The notes beneath the pieces were generated by a model. The model saw only the letters and a program-made list of their open reading frames with translations, ran no database searches and was not told the DNA's origin. Made by a program: the position numbers and the translations under genes. From Flavobacteriales bacterium (lineage in GTDB: Bacteria > Bacteroidota > Bacteroidia > Flavobacteriales_G > Salibacteraceae), in NCBI GenBank assembly GCA_020435995.1, contig JAGQYO010000034.1, positions 1 to 35,465 on the forward strand: 35,465 nucleotides of DNA, read 5' to 3'. Position 1 is the first letter of the stretch; each line of letters starts with the position of its first letter. Below are positions 1-8,430 of this stretch, in pieces.

Positions 1-13
1 TTACTTCAGCCAT
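1..13 (-). CDS. Start of a minus-strand gene, possibly groES (partial)
   Basis: Only the first four codons are inside the window, reading M-A-E-V, with an A/T-rich leader typical of Bacteroidota starts. Nothing in four residues identifies the product. The suggestion of co-chaperonin GroES rests on my recollection that groES-groEL follows secG in many Flavobacteriales, and on the fact that GroES proteins often start with a short hydrophilic segment like this. A strong terminator lies between secG and this start, so the gene would need its own promoter in positions 14-122; I could not pick out a convincing one there. Confidence 0.35.
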
Positions 14-122
14 TTTTATATGATTTTAAGTTTAACTTTTATTGCTTTGAATCCCCCTTAGCATTTGATATGCCATTGAGATTATTACCTGTTTTGGCGG
101 AAAAAATTTCAGTTTTGGTCAA

Positions 123-159
123 AAAAAATGTCAGTATGCGTGACATACTGACATTTTTT
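123..159. terminator. Rho-independent terminator downstream of secG
   Basis: A perfect 16-bp inverted repeat (arms 123-138 and 144-159, loop 139-143). Its outer parts are A6 and T6, so it can act as an intrinsic terminator in either direction. It lies 23 bp past the secG stop and so closes the miaB-to-secG operon on the minus strand, insulating the next minus-strand gene. Confidence 0.85.
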
Positions 160-182
160 AAATGAATTTGAGAATTTAAATA

Positions 183-527
183 CTATTCGCCTTCTTCCAT
201 TGGGGCAGCTTGCTGTTGTTGCTGTACACCTGCTGGAGGCAAAATGGTTTCACCTTCAATAAAATCTTGAATTTCAGATTGATCGTCTTGCACAGCGGTT
301 TCGCCACCACCTTGAACAGCGGCAGCAGCCAAACAAAGAATGAGCAAGATAATGGCCAAGGTCCAAGTTGCTTTTTCTAAAAAGTCAGCAGTACGCTGTA
401 CTCCCATTACTTGATTACCCGATGAAAAGCCACTGGCCAATCCACCACCTTTAGATTCTTGCACCAAAACAACTGTAGTTAGAAGAATACAATCGATGAA
501 AATGAGAATGAATATGAATGTTAACAT
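183..527 (-). CDS. secG: Preprotein translocase subunit SecG
   Basis: Small inner-membrane partner of SecYE that assists protein export through the Sec channel. The 114-residue product has two hydrophobic segments (about residues 2-22 and 54-72). They are joined by the conserved glycine-rich loop, here VQESKGGGLASGF followed by a VMGVQRTADFLEKATW-type region. The C-terminal tail of about 40 residues is acidic and contains five consecutive glutamines, more extended than in short SecG proteins but common in Bacteroidota. It is the last gene of the minus-strand operon, 5 bp after the TPR protein gene and just upstream of the terminator. Confidence 0.93.
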   Translation of the reverse strand: MLTFIFILIFIDCILLTTVVLVQESKGGGLASGFSSGNQVMGVQRTADFLEKATWTLAIILLILCLAAAAVQGGGETAVQDDQSEIQDFIEGETILPPAGVQQQQQAAPMEEGE

Positions 528-532
528 GATAT

Positions 533-1450
533 TTAATGTTTGTCGTTAAGCTCTTTTATGAGGGCCGCAAAGTAATCGCTTTTTTCGGGAAATTTCAACA
601 CTAAAATTTCATAAGCTTTGATGGCTTTTTTAATGTGGCCTTGTTGGGCGTAAATACCTGCAAGTGTCTCAGTTATAAAGTGTTCGTTGTCAACAACACT
701 CATTTTAGCCATGTTTTCCGGCGAAAAGAATTCTCTTTTAGGTCGATCTATTTGGATCATATTCGGCGCAACTTCCTTCTCAATCGATATTTTTTGTGGA
801 TCTTTTTTAATAAAGGAATCTATCAACTCAGCGGGATCTGATTTTTCAATCTGAATTCCACTTGGTTTTTCCGTGGAAGTGGCTTTTAGCCAATCTAAAA
901 GTTTGGTGTTGTCATCAAAGGCAGGTTCATTCTTTTCAGGGGCCAGTACTTCCTCTTGCTCGGGTTCGATATCAATTTGTTGAATATTGAATGCTGCTTC
1001 TTTATGTATGCTCGCTGACACGGCTTCAGCAAGAATTTGTCTTTCCAGGGTTTTTAAATCGTCTTTTCGTTGGGATTCATTAATCTGAATGGGCTTTTTT
1101 TCTGAACTTGGAGAAGAAGTAGTTGCAGTCGATTCAAGAATGGGTTTATCTACATTCACTTCCTCGTTGGGCTCCTCAACCTTTTTTTCAATTTCTGCGA
1201 TCTGTTTTTGAATGTGGGGTTGAATTAAGAATTCGTACAGCATTTCCCTATTCGGAGAAGTAATAGCCGCTTTTTTTAGTTGGAGGTCATAATCCAAATC
1301 ACCACGATCTTTCATGGCCTTGGCTTTTAGAGATTGAAAAATCGAAACAAAGGGATAACGCTCCATCCATTTCGATAAATCTTCTTCATTGCTTAAAAGA
1401 AGCTCAGTGTTATCCAGTAACTCCGAAAGTGGAAATTCACTTGTTACCAA
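533..1450 (-). CDS. Tetratricopeptide-repeat protein of unknown function
   Basis: A 305-residue predicted cytoplasmic protein without signal peptide or membrane segment. The N-terminal 90 residues form a helical block (WMERYPFVSIFQSLKAKAM, then PNREMLYEFLIQP). The middle is charged and low in complexity. The C-terminus (about 262-303) is a recognisable TPR unit, AGIYAQQGHIKKAIKAYEIL followed by KFP. The start is a TTG overlapping the last codons of lptE by 7 bp; the next in-frame Met (residue 29) falls inside the helical block, so TTG with translational coupling is preferred. Similar proteins sit between lptE and secG in other Flavobacteriales as I recall, but I know of no assigned role. Function unknown. 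Confidence 0.8.
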   Translation of the reverse strand: MVTSEFPLSELLDNTELLLSNEEDLSKWMERYPFVSIFQSLKAKAMKDRGDLDYDLQLKKAAITSPNREMLYEFLIQPHIQKQIAEIEKKVEEPNEEVNVDKPILESTATTSSPSSEKKPIQINESQRKDDLKTLERQILAEAVSASIHKEAAFNIQQIDIEPEQEEVLAPEKNEPAFDDNTKLLDWLKATSTEKPSGIQIEKSDPAELIDSFIKKDPQKISIEKEVAPNMIQIDRPKREFFSPENMAKMSVVDNEHFITETLAGIYAQQGHIKKAIKAYEILVLKFPEKSDYFAALIKELNDKH

Positions 1451-1947
1451 TTGCTTACAGATTTATTAAAAATCTCTTGAACGAGAAGTTTATTAATTTC
1501 TTCAATCAAGGAAGATTCAACAGAGCTGAGCGCTTCCGTGCTGCTGTAGTCGGCATATTTACTAAATGTTTGTTCAAAGTTTTTAGTCTCGTCTTTTGTA
1601 TTTACAAAGGTGACCTGAACGGTAATGGTAAGCCTGTTTTGAGCTGCAACTTCATTGGCTGTGATACTTACAGGCGTAGTATTATAATCAGTGATTTTTC
1701 CCGAGAATTGCAAATCCCCATTGGCCTTTACCAAGTCCAGCTTGGTTTGGTTCAGAAATACGTCTCGCAACTCCTCTGTAAATTCTTGAGACAGCGTAGG
1801 TTGTGCCAGGGGAGCATAATTAGGAAAAAACTTTACCGAATAAGTTTTCACTTCATTGTAATCAATAGAGGCACCCGAAAAACCATAATTCATTTTACAT
1901 CCTGTATGGACCAAAACAATTATGATGAACGAAAAAGCTATTCTCAT
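1444..1947 (-). CDS. lptE: LPS-assembly lipoprotein LptE (Bacteroidota type)
   Basis: LptE is the outer-membrane lipoprotein that plugs the LptD barrel during lipopolysaccharide insertion. The 167-residue product starts with a lipoprotein signal peptide (residues 1-16) and lipobox VHTGC at Cys17. Next comes the family-typical segment with YSVKFFPNYAPLAQPTLSQ, then a two-strand beta/helix layout (LQFSGKITDYNTTPVSI, RLTITVQVTFVN) and a C-terminal helical end (SSLIEEINKLLVQEIFNKSV). The start overlaps the stop of the upstream regulator gene by 4 bp. The operon with secG and a TPR protein matches the usual Bacteroidota context. Confidence 0.88.
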   Translation of the reverse strand: MRIAFSFIIIVLVHTGCKMNYGFSGASIDYNEVKTYSVKFFPNYAPLAQPTLSQEFTEELRDVFLNQTKLDLVKANGDLQFSGKITDYNTTPVSITANEVAAQNRLTITVQVTFVNTKDETKNFEQTFSKYADYSSTEALSSVESSLIEEINKLLVQEIFNKSVSNW

Positions 1948-3203
1948 TTCAATTCGTATTCGTTGATTTTGCGATAAAGTGTTCGTTCAGAAATTCCTAA
2001 TTCTTTAGCCGCATATTTCCTCTTTCCTTTGTATTTCTCTAAGGCTTTTTTAATAAGTTCTTTTTCTTTTTCTTCAAGCGAAAGAGACTCTTCTATTTCT
2101 TCATGCGGCTCGAAAGGATCGTTAGGTGTATATATTTCTGGAACATTGACTTTGCTGCCTCTATCAATTTTTGTCTCGATTTGAAGTCCATGGTAATTGC
2201 TTCTTTCGGGATGTAAATCCTTATTTAGTCGATCGATGATTTGAATTTGTTCCGAGTCATCGATATTTACCGATGCTCCCTGAAGGTTGTCCAATACCAG
2301 TTTTTTGAGATCAGTAACATCTCGTCGCATGTCAAACAATACCTTATATAATAGGTCGCGATCGCTCATATTTTCTCCTTGCGCAGCATTTGGGCGATAT
2401 AAAGCTGGTAATTTGGTTTCATTAAAGTCAGGCAAATATGTCAGAAGAGATTCTCGTGTGATTATTCTTTCTTGTTCGAGCACCGAAATCTGCTCTGTAA
2501 TGTTTTTTAGTTGCCTAATGTTTCCTTTCCATGGATAGTTAGAAAGAATATTTTGTGCTTCCTCTGTGAGTCTAACAGTAGGCATGCGATATTTTTCGGC
2601 AAAATCCGAAGCAAACTTTCTAAATAGTAAATGTATGTCTTGCTTTCGTTCTCTAAGTGCTGGTAAATGAATAGGAACCGTATTTAATCTGTAAAAAAGG
2701 TCTTCTCTAAATTTCCCTTTCTCTATGGCCTCTGGGATATTAACGTTGGTGGCCGCCACAATTCTTACATCGGTTTTCTGTACATTGGAGGAACCCACTT
2801 TTATAAACTCTCCCGTTTCCAAAACTCGCAGCAACCTCACTTGTGTTTGAAGAGGAAGCTCAGCTACTTCATCCAAAAATATGGTACCTCCATCAGCTAC
2901 TTCAAAATAACCTTCGCGTGTGTTGTTGGCCCCTGTAAATGAACCTTTTTCGTGTCCAAACAGTTCGGAATCTATAGTCCCCTCTGGAATTGCTCCACAG
3001 TTTACCGCTATGTACTTGTTGTGTTTTCGTAGGCTGTATTGATGGATAATTTTGGGAAAATTTTCTTTTCCTACACCACTTTCTCCAGTAATAAGTACAC
3101 TTAGATCGGTGGTAGCCACACGCACTGCCTTTGCAATAGCGTGATCTAGGGCACCCGAAGCACCGATGATTTCAAAGCGTTGTTTTACTTGTTGAACGTT
3201 CAT
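1944..3203 (-). CDS. Sigma54-interacting AAA+ transcription activator, no receiver domain
   Basis: A 419-residue enhancer-binding-protein type regulator expected to remodel RNA polymerase carrying sigma54. The AAA+ domain starts almost at the N-terminus: Walker A GESGVGKE (residues 40-47), the sigma54 contact loop as ELFGHEKGSFTGA (80-92; GSFTGA instead of the commoner GAFTGA), Walker B GTIFLDEVAEL (106-116) and the arginine-finger region YRLNTVPIHLPALRER (171-186). A charged linker follows, then a Fis-type helix-turn-helix (YAAKELGISERTLYRKINEYELK, at the very end). There is no receiver, PAS or GAF domain, so activity may be set by expression or a partner. It lies 2 bp after miaB, and its signal and targets cannot be read from the sequence. 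Confidence 0.92.
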   Translation of the reverse strand: MNVQQVKQRFEIIGASGALDHAIAKAVRVATTDLSVLITGESGVGKENFPKIIHQYSLRKHNKYIAVNCGAIPEGTIDSELFGHEKGSFTGANNTREGYFEVADGGTIFLDEVAELPLQTQVRLLRVLETGEFIKVGSSNVQKTDVRIVAATNVNIPEAIEKGKFREDLFYRLNTVPIHLPALRERKQDIHLLFRKFASDFAEKYRMPTVRLTEEAQNILSNYPWKGNIRQLKNITEQISVLEQERIITRESLLTYLPDFNETKLPALYRPNAAQGENMSDRDLLYKVLFDMRRDVTDLKKLVLDNLQGASVNIDDSEQIQIIDRLNKDLHPERSNYHGLQIETKIDRGSKVNVPEIYTPNDPFEPHEEIEESLSLEEKEKELIKKALEKYKGKRKYAAKELGISERTLYRKINEYELK

Positions 3204-3205
3204 GC

Positions 3206-4612
3206 TTATTCTAATTCTCCTTTAAGTGTAGCGGAAGTGCAACCTGTAATTTTTACATTAATATATTGTCCAGGTAGCTGGTTTGTATAGGGAAAAATCA
3301 CGACCGAATTTTCAGAAATTCGTCCGTACCATTCGGATTTGTTTTTTTTGCTGGGGCCTTCAACCAATACTTCGCATGTTTTCCCGACGAAGCGTTTGTT
3401 TCTTATTAAACTTCCCTCTCTCTGCAAAGCAATAATTTCAGCTAGTCTCTTCGATTTCACCTCTTCTGGTACGTCATCTTCAAATTTTCTCTCAGCTAGT
3501 GTTTTTGGGCGCTCGGAGTATTTATACATGTAAGCGAAGTCAAATTGAACTTCTGAAATAAGACTCAATGTTTGCTGATGCTCTTCTTCGGTCTCTTCAC
3601 AAAAACCTGAAATGATATCGGTGGAAATACCACAGTCTGGAATAATCCGATTTATGGCCGCAATTCGATCCATATACCATTCACGGGTGTATCCTCGGTT
3701 CATCCTTTCGAGCATAGCCGAACTACCAGATTGCACCGGTAAATGAATATAATTACAAATATTTTTATGTTTTGCAATAGCGTATAAAACATCATCGGTC
3801 ATGTCCTTGGGATGCGAAGTAGAGAATCGGATTCTTAATTCTGGGCTTACTTCAGCCACCATTTCCAACAACATAGCAAATGTTACGGACGGCAAGTTTG
3901 GGTCCTTAATTTCTCCTTTTTTGGTCATGTTCCATCTGTAGGAATCTACATTTTGCCCCAAAAGAGTTACTTCTCTATAGCCCATTGCATAAAGCTGGCG
4001 GGCTTCTTCTACTATCGTTTGTGCATCTCTGCTTCGCTCGCGTCCTCTTGTAAATGGAACAACACAAAACGAACACATGTTATCACATCCGCGCATTATG
4101 GAAATGAAAGAAGAAACACCATTTTCACCGAGTTTTACAGGGCTAATATCGCCATAAGTTTCTTCTCGACTTAGCAACACGTTTACTGCTTTTTGCCCAG
4201 TTTCCACCTCACCTATCAAATCGGGTAGGCTTCGATATGCATCAGGGCCCGCCACAATATCAACTAACTTTTCTTCTTCTAGTAAGTCAGACTTAAGCCT
4301 TTCAGCCATGCAACCTAAAACCCCAACAATCATATCGGGATTAGCCTTTCTTTTTACGCTATTAAAATGCTGTAACCTATTTCTCACCGTTTGCTCGGCC
4401 TTATCTCGAATCGAACAGGTATTGAGAAAAACTACATCGGCTTCGTTGGCATCATTGGTGGTGCTGTATCCTTCTTGCGCCAAAATGGATGCTACGATTT
4501 CACTATCTGAAAAATTCATGGCGCAGCCATAACTTTCTAGATATACTTTTTTGGAACCTACTTTTAGATCCGATGCTTTTTTGAGTGTTGTTTTTATTTC
4601 TTCAAGCTCCAT
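3206..4612 (-). CDS. miaB: tRNA-2-methylthio-N6-dimethylallyladenosine synthase MiaB
   Basis: Radical-SAM methylthiotransferase that converts i6A37 to ms2i6A37 in tRNAs reading UNN codons. The 468-residue protein has the N-terminal MTTase domain with its three cluster cysteines (Cys30 in ESYGCAMN, Cys66 in LNTCSIRD, Cys101 in VLGCMAER). The radical-SAM motif CDNMCSFC gives Cys176, Cys180 and Cys183 and is followed by [14 protein letters not shown]-terminal TRAM domain ends the protein. Length is normal for the family. It is the first gene of the minus-strand operon, with a good promoter 27-56 bp upstream of its ATG. Confidence 0.96.
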   Translation of the reverse strand: MELEEIKTTLKKASDLKVGSKKVYLESYGCAMNFSDSEIVASILAQEGYSTTNDANEADVVFLNTCSIRDKAEQTVRNRLQHFNSVKRKANPDMIVGVLGCMAERLKSDLLEEEKLVDIVAGPDAYRSLPDLIGEVETGQKAVNVLLSREETYGDISPVKLGENGVSSFISIMRGCDNMCSFCVVPFTRGRERSRDAQTIVEEARQLYAMGYREVTLLGQNVDSYRWNMTKKGEIKDPNLPSVTFAMLLEMVAEVSPELRIRFSTSHPKDMTDDVLYAIAKHKNICNYIHLPVQSGSSAMLERMNRGYTREWYMDRIAAINRIIPDCGISTDIISGFCEETEEEHQQTLSLISEVQFDFAYMYKYSERPKTLAERKFEDDVPEEVKSKRLAEIIALQREGSLIRNKRFVGKTCEVLVEGPSKKNKSEWYGRISENSVVIFPYTNQLPGQYINVKITGCTSATLKGELE

Positions 4613-4638
4613 TTAAATTGCTCGTTTTATTCGGTCGG

Positions 4639-4668
4639 CAAAAGTATGTAAAGACACCCTTGTGTCAA
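4639..4668 (-). promoter_or_regulatory. Promoter of the miaB-secG operon
   Basis: Read on the minus strand: TTG (4668-4666) as the -33 element, a 19-nt spacer, and TACTTTTG (4646-4639) as the -7 element. This fits the Bacteroidota consensus TTG / TAnnTTTG with normal spacing. It lies a suitable distance ahead of the miaB ATG at 4612. Confidence 0.7.
4653..4666. promoter_or_regulatory. 14-bp palindrome inside the miaB promoter spacer
   Basis: GACAC-CCTT-GTGTC: perfect 5-bp arms around a 4-bp centre, lying between the -33 and -7 elements and touching the -33 TTG. A dimeric repressor bound there would block polymerase. The binding protein is unknown, and short palindromes also occur by chance. 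Confidence 0.35.
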
Positions 4669-4717
4669 TTTGGCAGTACGTTAAATGTCTGAAAAAGGAA
4701 GGGAATAAAAGAAGAAA

Positions 4718-4740
4718 ATCACATAAAATATGCATGTGAT
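4718..4740. promoter_or_regulatory. Inverted repeat upstream of topA
   Basis: ATCACAT (4718-4724) and ATGTGAT (4734-4740) form perfect 7-bp arms around a 9-bp A/T-rich spacer. The site sits about 10 bp upstream of the candidate topA -7 element, so it overlaps where the -33 element should be. It could be an operator; no binding protein can be named. Confidence 0.35.
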
Positions 4741-4750
4741 ATAGATTCTA

Positions 4751-4758
4751 TTACTTTG
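4751..4758 (+). promoter_or_regulatory. Candidate -7 element for topA
   Basis: TTACTTTG matches TAnnTTTG at all but one defined position. No clear TTG is found at the expected -33 spacing; that region is taken up by the inverted repeat at 4718-4740. The inferred 5' leader would be about 50 nt. Confidence 0.4.
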
Positions 4759-4817
4759 CACGCGCAAATACAGAAGTGAATATGATTGAAATATTCGCCT
4801 TTTTAAACTCCATTTGA

Positions 4818-7121
4818 ATGAATCTTGTAATCGTTGAGTCACCTGCAAAAGCTAAAACAATCGAAGGATTTTTAGGTAAAGATTTTACCGTAAAATCAAG
4901 CTTTGGCCATGTGCGTGATCTTGCAAAAAAAGAATTGGGCATTGATAAGGAAAACGGGTTTGAACCTACTTATGTGGTGATGCCAGACAAAAAAGCGGTT
5001 ATTAAAGAACTTCAGACATTATCAAAAAAAGCGAAAGCGGTATGGCTTGCCACAGATGAGGACCGCGAGGGAGAAGCTATTAGCTGGCATTTGGCCGAAG
5101 TACTAAAACTCGATGTAAATAAGGCCAAGCGCATCGTTTTTCATGAAATTACGAAATCTGCAATTCAAAAAGCCATTGAGAACCCAAGAACAATTGATAA
5201 GAATTTGGTAGATGCACAACAGGCAAGACGGGTGTTGGATCGCTTAGTTGGTTTTGAATTATCACCAGTGCTTTGGAAAAAAGTTAAGCCATCACTTTCT
5301 GCCGGAAGGGTACAAAGTGTAACCGTGAGGTTAATTGTGGAGCGAGAAAAGGAAATTGATGTTTTTGAAGCGAGTTCTGCCTACCGAGTAGTTGCGGAAT
5401 TTAAACTAGAAGATGGAAGTATCCTGAAATCAGAACTACCCAAAAAACTTGCAACAAAAAAAGACGCGCATGAATTTTTGAATTCTTGTATAGGAGCCAA
5501 TTATTTGATTGAGAATTTAGAAACAAGTCCTTCTAAAAAGTCACCAGCACCACCTTTTACTACTTCAACCTTGCAACAAGAGGCTGCCAGAAAACTGGGC
5601 TATTCAGTTCAACAGACCATGATTGTAGCTCAAAAACTATATGAATCGGGTAAGATCACTTATATGAGAACCGACTCCCTCAATCTTTCTGAAACCGCTA
5701 TTGAAGGCGCTAAAGCAGAAATAATAGCTAGCTATGGCAACAAATATCTGAACATAAGAAGATATTCTACGAAATCAAAAGGTGCGCAGGAAGCTCACGA
5801 AGCGATTCGTCCAACTGATTTTTCAGTTCACTCTGTAAAAGGAGATAATAGCGAAGCCAAACTTTATGATTTGATTTGGAAACGGTCTATTGCTTCACAA
5901 ATGTCGCAGGCGGAATTAGAGAAGACGGTGGCTACTATCGGTATTTCTACTAATAGTGAAAAATTGAAAGCTCAAGGTGAAGTATTAACCTTTGATGGAT
6001 TTATTAAAGTTTACACCGAAGGAAGTGACGATGATGGAGAACCTGATCAATCGGGGATGTTGCCACCACTTAATATAGGTCAACAATTAAACCTTACGGA
6101 ATTAAAAGGAACGGAAAGATTTACGAATCACCCACCAAGGTATACTGAAGCCAGTTTGGTAAAAAAACTAGAAACACTTGGAATTGGTCGTCCTTCAACG
6201 TACGCACCTACAATATCCACGGTGATAAAAAGAGGCTATGTAGAAAAGACAGATAAAGAAGGTGTTGAAAGGAACTACGTCGAATTGAAAATTGAATCCA
6301 ATAAAGTGTTGGAAAAATCCTTGACTGAAATTACTGGTGCTGAGCGCAAGAAGCTATTTCCTACCGACATCGGAATTGTGGTTACGGACTTTTTAAGTGA
6401 AAATTTTGAGCGGGTAATGGATTATGGCTTCACCGCTGAAGTAGAAAAGGAGTTTGATTCAATTGCAGAAGGAAAAAAGCAATGGAATGAAATGATACAG
6501 ATGTTTTATAAGCCATTCAACGAAAATGTCTTAACCACTCTGGAAGAAAGTGGCCGAGCTACTGGAGAGCGCTTGTTGGGTGTAGATCCTAAAAGTGGCA
6601 AAAATGTATATGCTCGTATAGGTAGGTTTGGTCCAATGATACAAATAGGAGAATCTACAGATGAGGACAAACCAGCATTTGCTACCATTAGAGGCGGGGC
6701 TAAATTAGGTTCGGTTACACTCGAAGAAGCATTGGAGTTTTTTAAATTGCCAAAGAATTTAGGTGAGTACAAAGGCAAAGATGTGGTGATTGGAGTTGGT
6801 AGGTTTGGCCCTTACGTAAGGCATAATGGCAAATTTGTTTCTTTAGGTAAATTAGATCCCTTAGATATAGATATGAATACTGCCCAAGTATTAATAGATG
6901 AAGCCATTGAAAAGGCAGCTAAGGCATTAATAAAATCCTTTGAAGGCAGGGATGATGTACAGGTACTTAATGGAAGGTTTGGACCATATATTAAGGTGGG
7001 AAAGCAGAATGTAAAGATTCCCAAAGATGTTAAGCCAGAAGAGCTTACCCTAGAGGATTGTTTAAAACTCGCTGAAAACGCACCAGCCAAAAAGTCCTTT
7101 TCTAGGAAAAAACGGAGCTAA
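4818..7121 (+). CDS. topA: DNA topoisomerase I
   Basis: Type IA topoisomerase that relaxes negative supercoils through a transient 5'-phosphotyrosine link. The 767-residue protein has the TOPRIM domain (IVESPAKAKTIEGFLG near residues 5-20; acidic triad segment ATDEDREGEAISWHL at 78-92) and the active-site tyrosine in GKITYMRTDS (Tyr282). In place of Cys4 zinc ribbons, the C-terminus carries three GRFGP-containing repeats (about residues 601, 660 and 718) and a lysine-rich tail ending KKSFSRKKRS, which should aid DNA binding. It heads the plus-strand block, followed within 20 bp by the arginase-like gene, an arrangement I recall near gldKLMN in Flavobacteriia. Confidence 0.96.
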   Translation: MNLVIVESPAKAKTIEGFLGKDFTVKSSFGHVRDLAKKELGIDKENGFEPTYVVMPDKKAVIKELQTLSKKAKAVWLATDEDREGEAISWHLAEVLKLDVNKAKRIVFHEITKSAIQKAIENPRTIDKNLVDAQQARRVLDRLVGFELSPVLWKKVKPSLSAGRVQSVTVRLIVEREKEIDVFEASSAYRVVAEFKLEDGSILKSELPKKLATKKDAHEFLNSCIGANYLIENLETSPSKKSPAPPFTTSTLQQEAARKLGYSVQQTMIVAQKLYESGKITYMRTDSLNLSETAIEGAKAEIIASYGNKYLNIRRYSTKSKGAQEAHEAIRPTDFSVHSVKGDNSEAKLYDLIWKRSIASQMSQAELEKTVATIGISTNSEKLKAQGEVLTFDGFIKVYTEGSDDDGEPDQSGMLPPLNIGQQLNLTELKGTERFTNHPPRYTEASLVKKLETLGIGRPSTYAPTISTVIKRGYVEKTDKEGVERNYVELKIESNKVLEKSLTEITGAERKKLFPTDIGIVVTDFLSENFERVMDYGFTAEVEKEFDSIAEGKKQWNEMIQMFYKPFNENVLTTLEESGRATGERLLGVDPKSGKNVYARIGRFGPMIQIGESTDEDKPAFATIRGGAKLGSVTLEEALEFFKLPKNLGEYKGKDVVIGVGRFGPYVRHNGKFVSLGKLDPLDIDMNTAQVLIDEAIEKAAKALIKSFEGRDDVQVLNGRFGPYIKVGKQNVKIPKDVKPEELTLEDCLKLAENAPAKKSFSRKKRS

Positions 7122-7141
7122 TTTTGGATAAATTCGAAAAA

Positions 7142-8305
7142 ATGGATTTATCAATTTATTTTACACCCTTAGAAATAACAGACGGCCGGTATACTGGCGA
7201 TTCAATTGGCTCTAAAACTCACTTTTTTGGGAAGGATTCGGATTTTCCAGAAATTTCAGACTTTGATCTAGTCATTTTTGGTGCACAAGAAGAGCGTAAT
7301 GCCAAAGGGAATAAAGGATGCGCACAAGCACCTAAGGCAATACGAGAAAAATTATATCAACTGGAGTCTAACTGGCACAAAGTTAAGTTAGCCGACCTAG
7401 GTGATATTATGCCAGGCGAAACCATCGAAGACACTTACTTCGCCTTAAAAACGGTAATTGCCCAAATCATCAAATTAGGAAAGATTCCAATAGTATTGGG
7501 AGGTAGTCAGGATTTGACTTTTGCCAATTACCAGGCGTATGAGCAGCTGGAGCAGGTTGTAAATATTGTATCTGTTGACAATAAACTCGATTTGGGAGAT
7601 GTGGATCAGCCCATTAACTCAAAGGGGTTTTTAAATAAAATCATTCTGCATCAACCCAACTATTTGTTTAATTATTCAAACATTGGTTATCAAACCTATT
7701 TTGTCTCTGATGAAGAAAGGCGCCTTATGGAGCGGTTATTTTTTGACATTCACAGACTAGGAGAAGTTAAACGAGATATAAAGGAAGTTGAGCCAATTGT
7801 TCGCAATGCCGACATGGTCACTTTTGATATCTCAGCAATTAGGTTCGCCGACGCTCCCGGAAATGAAAACACAACACCTAATGGCTTTAATGGAGAAGAT
7901 GCTTGCGCCATTGCGAGGTATGCAGGGTTGAGTGACAAATTAAGTTCAATCGGTTTTTATGAATTAAACCCGAATTTTGATACAAATCATCAAACAGCCT
8001 TTTTGGTGTCCGAGATGATTTGGTACTTTATCGAGGGTTTTTATAACCGTAAAAATGACCATCTAGCTTCAAGTAAGAAAGAACTTTTGAAGTACATCGT
8101 GGCTACTTCTACAGAAGCTAGCGAGATTGTTTTTTACAAAAATCTAAAATCTGATAGGTGGTGGATGGACGTTCCTTATCCAGAATCTAAATTGTCCAAA
8201 TACCGCCGCCATCAGCTGGTACCGTGCTCTTATTCCGATTATCAAGAAGCTTGTCACGACAAAGTGCCCGAAAAGTGGTGGAGGAACTACCACAAACTTC
8301 AATAA
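7142..8305 (+). CDS. Arginase/formiminoglutamase-fold protein with degenerate metal site
   Basis: 387 residues from the ATG at 7142; a TTG at 7124 would add six residues and is less likely. Fold-typical segments are clear: GNKGCAQAPKAIREKLYQL (57-75), GGSQD where arginases have GGDHS (120-124), DNKLD where they have DAHxD (146-150), FDISAIRFADAPG where they have a DxD motif (228-240), and a final GFYELNP. Relative to the six canonical Mn ligands, both histidines (to Gln123 and Lys148) and one aspartate (to Ser231) are changed; Asp146, Asp150 and Asp229 remain. Databases commonly name such Bacteroidota proteins formimidoylglutamase, but these changes argue against ordinary two-manganese ureohydrolase catalysis. 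No hut genes are nearby. It lies between topA and porP/gldK, so a role linked to that locus is possible but unproven. Confidence 0.8.
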   Translation: MDLSIYFTPLEITDGRYTGDSIGSKTHFFGKDSDFPEISDFDLVIFGAQEERNAKGNKGCAQAPKAIREKLYQLESNWHKVKLADLGDIMPGETIEDTYFALKTVIAQIIKLGKIPIVLGGSQDLTFANYQAYEQLEQVVNIVSVDNKLDLGDVDQPINSKGFLNKIILHQPNYLFNYSNIGYQTYFVSDEERRLMERLFFDIHRLGEVKRDIKEVEPIVRNADMVTFDISAIRFADAPGNENTTPNGFNGEDACAIARYAGLSDKLSSIGFYELNPNFDTNHQTAFLVSEMIWYFIEGFYNRKNDHLASSKKELLKYIVATSTEASEIVFYKNLKSDRWWMDVPYPESKLSKYRRHQLVPCSYSDYQEACHDKVPEKWWRNYHKLQ

Positions 8306-8367
8306 TGAATTACCTATCTGGCTCTCATTGGGTTATGATTAAAATAATAAGTGACTTGTTAAAAAGT

Positions 8368-8397
8368 TTTGATAATTTTTAATTTTAACTACTTTAG
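8368..8397 (+). promoter_or_regulatory. Promoter of the porP-gldKLMN block
   Basis: TTTG (8368-8371), an 18-nt spacer and TACTTTAG (8390-8397; one mismatch to TAnnTTTG) give a good Bacteroidota-type promoter. It sits 34 bp ahead of the porP ATG and could drive the T9SS genes separately from topA. Confidence 0.65.
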
Positions 8398-8430
8398 TCG
8401 CCGCGAAAAGGCAACTTAAGACGCTGTTAT

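Noticed and set aside
14-122. Promoter of the minus-strand gene at the window start
   Set aside because: Several TTG and T-rich stretches exist but none gives both elements at acceptable spacing.
1429-1977. 182-codon plus-strand ORF opposite lptE
   Set aside because: It is the reverse shadow of lptE, lacks any recognisable domain or ribosome-binding site, and lptE has a clear lipobox and operon context.
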